A model generated the notes under the pieces. That model was given only the letters and a program-made list of their open reading frames with translations. It made no database searches and had not been told where the DNA came from. From positions 11,127,501 to 11,191,500 of the forward strand of contig NC_092566.1 of assembly GCF_037975245.1 (NCBI RefSeq): a stretch of DNA of 64,000 bases, given 5' to 3'. How positions within the stretch are numbered: position 1 is the stretch's first letter; every line of letters begins with the position of its first letter. This document shows, one piece after another, positions 61,640 through 64,000 of this stretch. The position numbers were made by a program, and so were the translations under genes. Source of the stretch: Apostichopus japonicus (Eukaryota > Echinodermata > Holothuroidea > Aspidochirotida > Stichopodidae).

Positions 61640-62470
61640 GTCGCTATGTGACAATTTATTATAGCATATACGTATCACAATATGTAGCGTAACATGTGTG
61701 TGTATATGGATTATTATATGTAGCCTAACATGTGTATATGGATTATTATATGTAGCCTATATGTGTATATGGATTTGAATTATGTTGCAAAATACCACAT
61801 GTTCCCTCTATTACAGTCGAGAATGACTCCACCAGATTTTGTGGCAAAGTAAAAGGAAATTACAGCTGGTTTTCACTCTTACCTATGTTATGCTATACCG
61901 AGACTTGGCCTGATAACAGTAGGAGACTGAAGTGTGCCATACACAATAATATCGTACATTGACACCAATTATAAATGTGTTGAGGGGAGTATTTATTTGT
62001 TGATATAAATTGATAGTACAAACACAGTTTCCTAACAACAAATAGGTCGCTACAATTTTTTTACAAGAAAAGCTCTTTTGAAGTCAATTTTATAAACTAG
62101 TTTCGTAGCACCTCTACCCACGTGAGGGGTCCAAAATATGAAATGTCATTGCACCAACCAGCTGGCCATGTAAACTTCCCCCTCATAGAGAGGTATAGGT
62201 GACACACTGTGCAATAAGCAAGGTTATATTATGAAATGTTGTGGTTTCATATTTCGCTTGATCTGTTTTCCATTCATTTGCTATAAAAAGGAACCTTGTG
62301 ATCTGACCGTCAAAGTATAACTGGTTGGACGTGATATGAAAAAGGCCCCACTTGGGAGTCCTTGAATATCTGCTTATCAGAGATTGTTATATTACTTTAG
62401 AGCTATAATAGCATAGTAGACAAACCCTTTTATCCGCCAAAATGTAGTGACCTGTTACAAATAAAAATTG
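61640..62470. other. spacer without a recognisable gene
   Basis: Near 61683-61775 a short degenerate tandem repeat (TATGTAGCCTA with TGTGTATATGGATTATTA) occurs about three times. Nothing else is evident. Confidence 0.45.
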
Positions 62471-62585
62471 TTATAATAATAATAATAATAATAATAATTA
62501 TCATTATAATAATTATAATAATCATAATATAATCATTATAATCATAATCATAATCACAATCATAATAATCACAATAATCATATCA
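62470..62585. repeat. AAT/ATC-type microsatellite
   Basis: Runs of ATA, ATC and ATT units. It adjoins a minus-strand LINE-tail relic at 62585-62640 (read on minus: GTAAAGTGCTTTGAG ... GTAAAGCAATATATAAAT). Confidence 0.7.
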
Positions 62586-62639
62586 TATATATTTATATAT
62601 TGCTTTACATAAACGAATATCTCAAAGCACTTTACATAA

Positions 62640-64000
62640 GATTATAGTAAAATCTACATATAATATATATATATATAGATACATAAGAGGTAGTGAAAGG
62701 AATAAAGTCGTCAAAGCAAAATTAGAAAATCAATCAATAAATCTATCAGTAACTCAATGAAACTAATATATACAAGGTAAAGACAAATTGAAACGAGATC
62801 AGTCATTAAAGTATATATACATCATAAAAAGACAACTTGTAGATTGGGACTTAAAACAATCCAAATTGGTAAAAGAAGAAGTGGTCCGGTTTCGAAGTGG
62901 TCCGGAATGCGCCCACTACAACGCCATGTCAACAGCTCATTCAAGTTGGTCGGCGCCTTGTCATGAACAATTTAAAAACAAATCATAATGTTTTCATAAG
63001 ATGGTTCAATGACATAACAACAATCCATTCAATACGCAATAACTCTCAATTTAATTTATTGAAGATGCAGTCAAACTGGTTTACTTTCAATCTAACCGTT
63101 TGAAATTAGTATAGCAACTGGACCATCTTAAATTAATACGTACCAAATTACCAATGAATATATTTCTTTGACAATATCAGCCCCTTCCGTCCCCCTACCC
63201 CCCCCCCCCCATGAGAATTATAATAATGAAGACGACGATGACGAAGAAAGATGACGATGATGTGTTGCATGTTGGCCCGGAACTTGATACAAAACGTGAC
63301 GTAACGTAACTTAACGTAAGTTGTGGCCTGTCGCAGATAAGGCCCATATCGAAGGCTATACTTATAAGAATTAAAACACAATAGGTTCAATGTTGCCAAA
63401 CGTTATAATTAGATCATTCATCGATCTTGTTTTAGAGTCATCAACATCAAGTGAAATAGACTGTAACGATCTTCCTTCATCTATGTACTTGCTTGATCTG
63501 TCACCGACCATCACGTCACTGACCAACCAAGACGTGTCCAGGTGATCAGAAACACTGTAGCGTCACATCTTACTTGTTAGTCTTCAATCGATTGTAGCTT
63601 CTACTGTAGACCGCAGGACATCTCTGCAGAGTATATCGACACTATACATTTGAACGTTATAGCAGCCTTTTTTGACTGTATTTTTATCAACTTTTACGAC
63701 CTTCTTCGATACTTATATCCCGTGGCAATTTACAGGTCGTTAGTTTGGATCATGTCAATTTAGTTCATTTCAAAAAATGAACAGTCAAGTCGAGAACTTT
63801 CCAAAATTTCCCAATTTCGGTTTTCCTTAGTATGTCATAAACGTTAATATAGAAAGTGTCTATGCAATGTTGCGATTCGTATAGCATTAAATAATCACAC
63901 ACTCTTTACTGTTCATTTAAAGGCAAGTTAATAATAAATGTTGAAAACCATTATATATAAAAAATAAAATATAAAAAAAGTACTGTTATCAGTGCAGGTT
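62640..64000. other. right end of the window, no gene seen
   Basis: AT-rich with a C-run at 63197-63210 and a GATGAC-type short repeat near 63228-63265. No supported exon. Confidence 0.4.

Overview
The window looks like nuclear DNA of a marine deuterostome invertebrate, most likely an echinoderm (sea cucumber or close relative). It is AT-rich, its genes are split by many introns with GT/AG borders, it is crowded with short non-autonomous transposons, and its proteins resemble animal orthologues. The phylum is an inference; no ribosomal or mitochondrial marker is present.

Layout: 2-319 (+), end of an unrecognised two-span membrane protein. 2655-7733 (-), COX18, complete in four exons. 11.6-13.5 kb (+), an unrecognised coiled-coil protein whose upstream exon seems to carry a frame break. 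17.2-30.4 kb (-), ASH2L, thirteen exons recognised from the initiator to the C-terminal SPRY segment; only the last residues are uncertain. 31574-31644 (-), an intact tRNA-Gly(GCC). 32223-46736 (+), a nine-exon gene for a 756-residue nuclear protein whose C-terminus matches the inner-kinetochore protein CENP-U. 46.8-64 kb is gene-poor: repeats, microsatellites and a few isolated exon-like frames.

Mobile DNA is dense and often datable by target-site duplications: four hAT-like elements with 8-bp duplications (one inside a LINE, one carrying a nested MITE), three copies of a TTAA-flanked MITE, a Harbinger-like MITE with a 3-bp TTA duplication, a solo LTR in an ACC microsatellite, a 5'-truncated LINE, and tRNA-derived SINE fragments. 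One SINE-like unit near 44.65 kb carries a recognisable hammerhead ribozyme core with a changed catalytic G. Two introns hold near-perfect hairpins, and the first CENP-U intron holds a 42-bp tandem repeat built on a palindrome.

The genes do not form an operon. ASH2L (histone H3K4 methylation) and the CENP-U-like gene (centromere) are divergent over about 1.85 kb that also contains the tRNA gene; COX18 serves assembly of mitochondrial complex IV.
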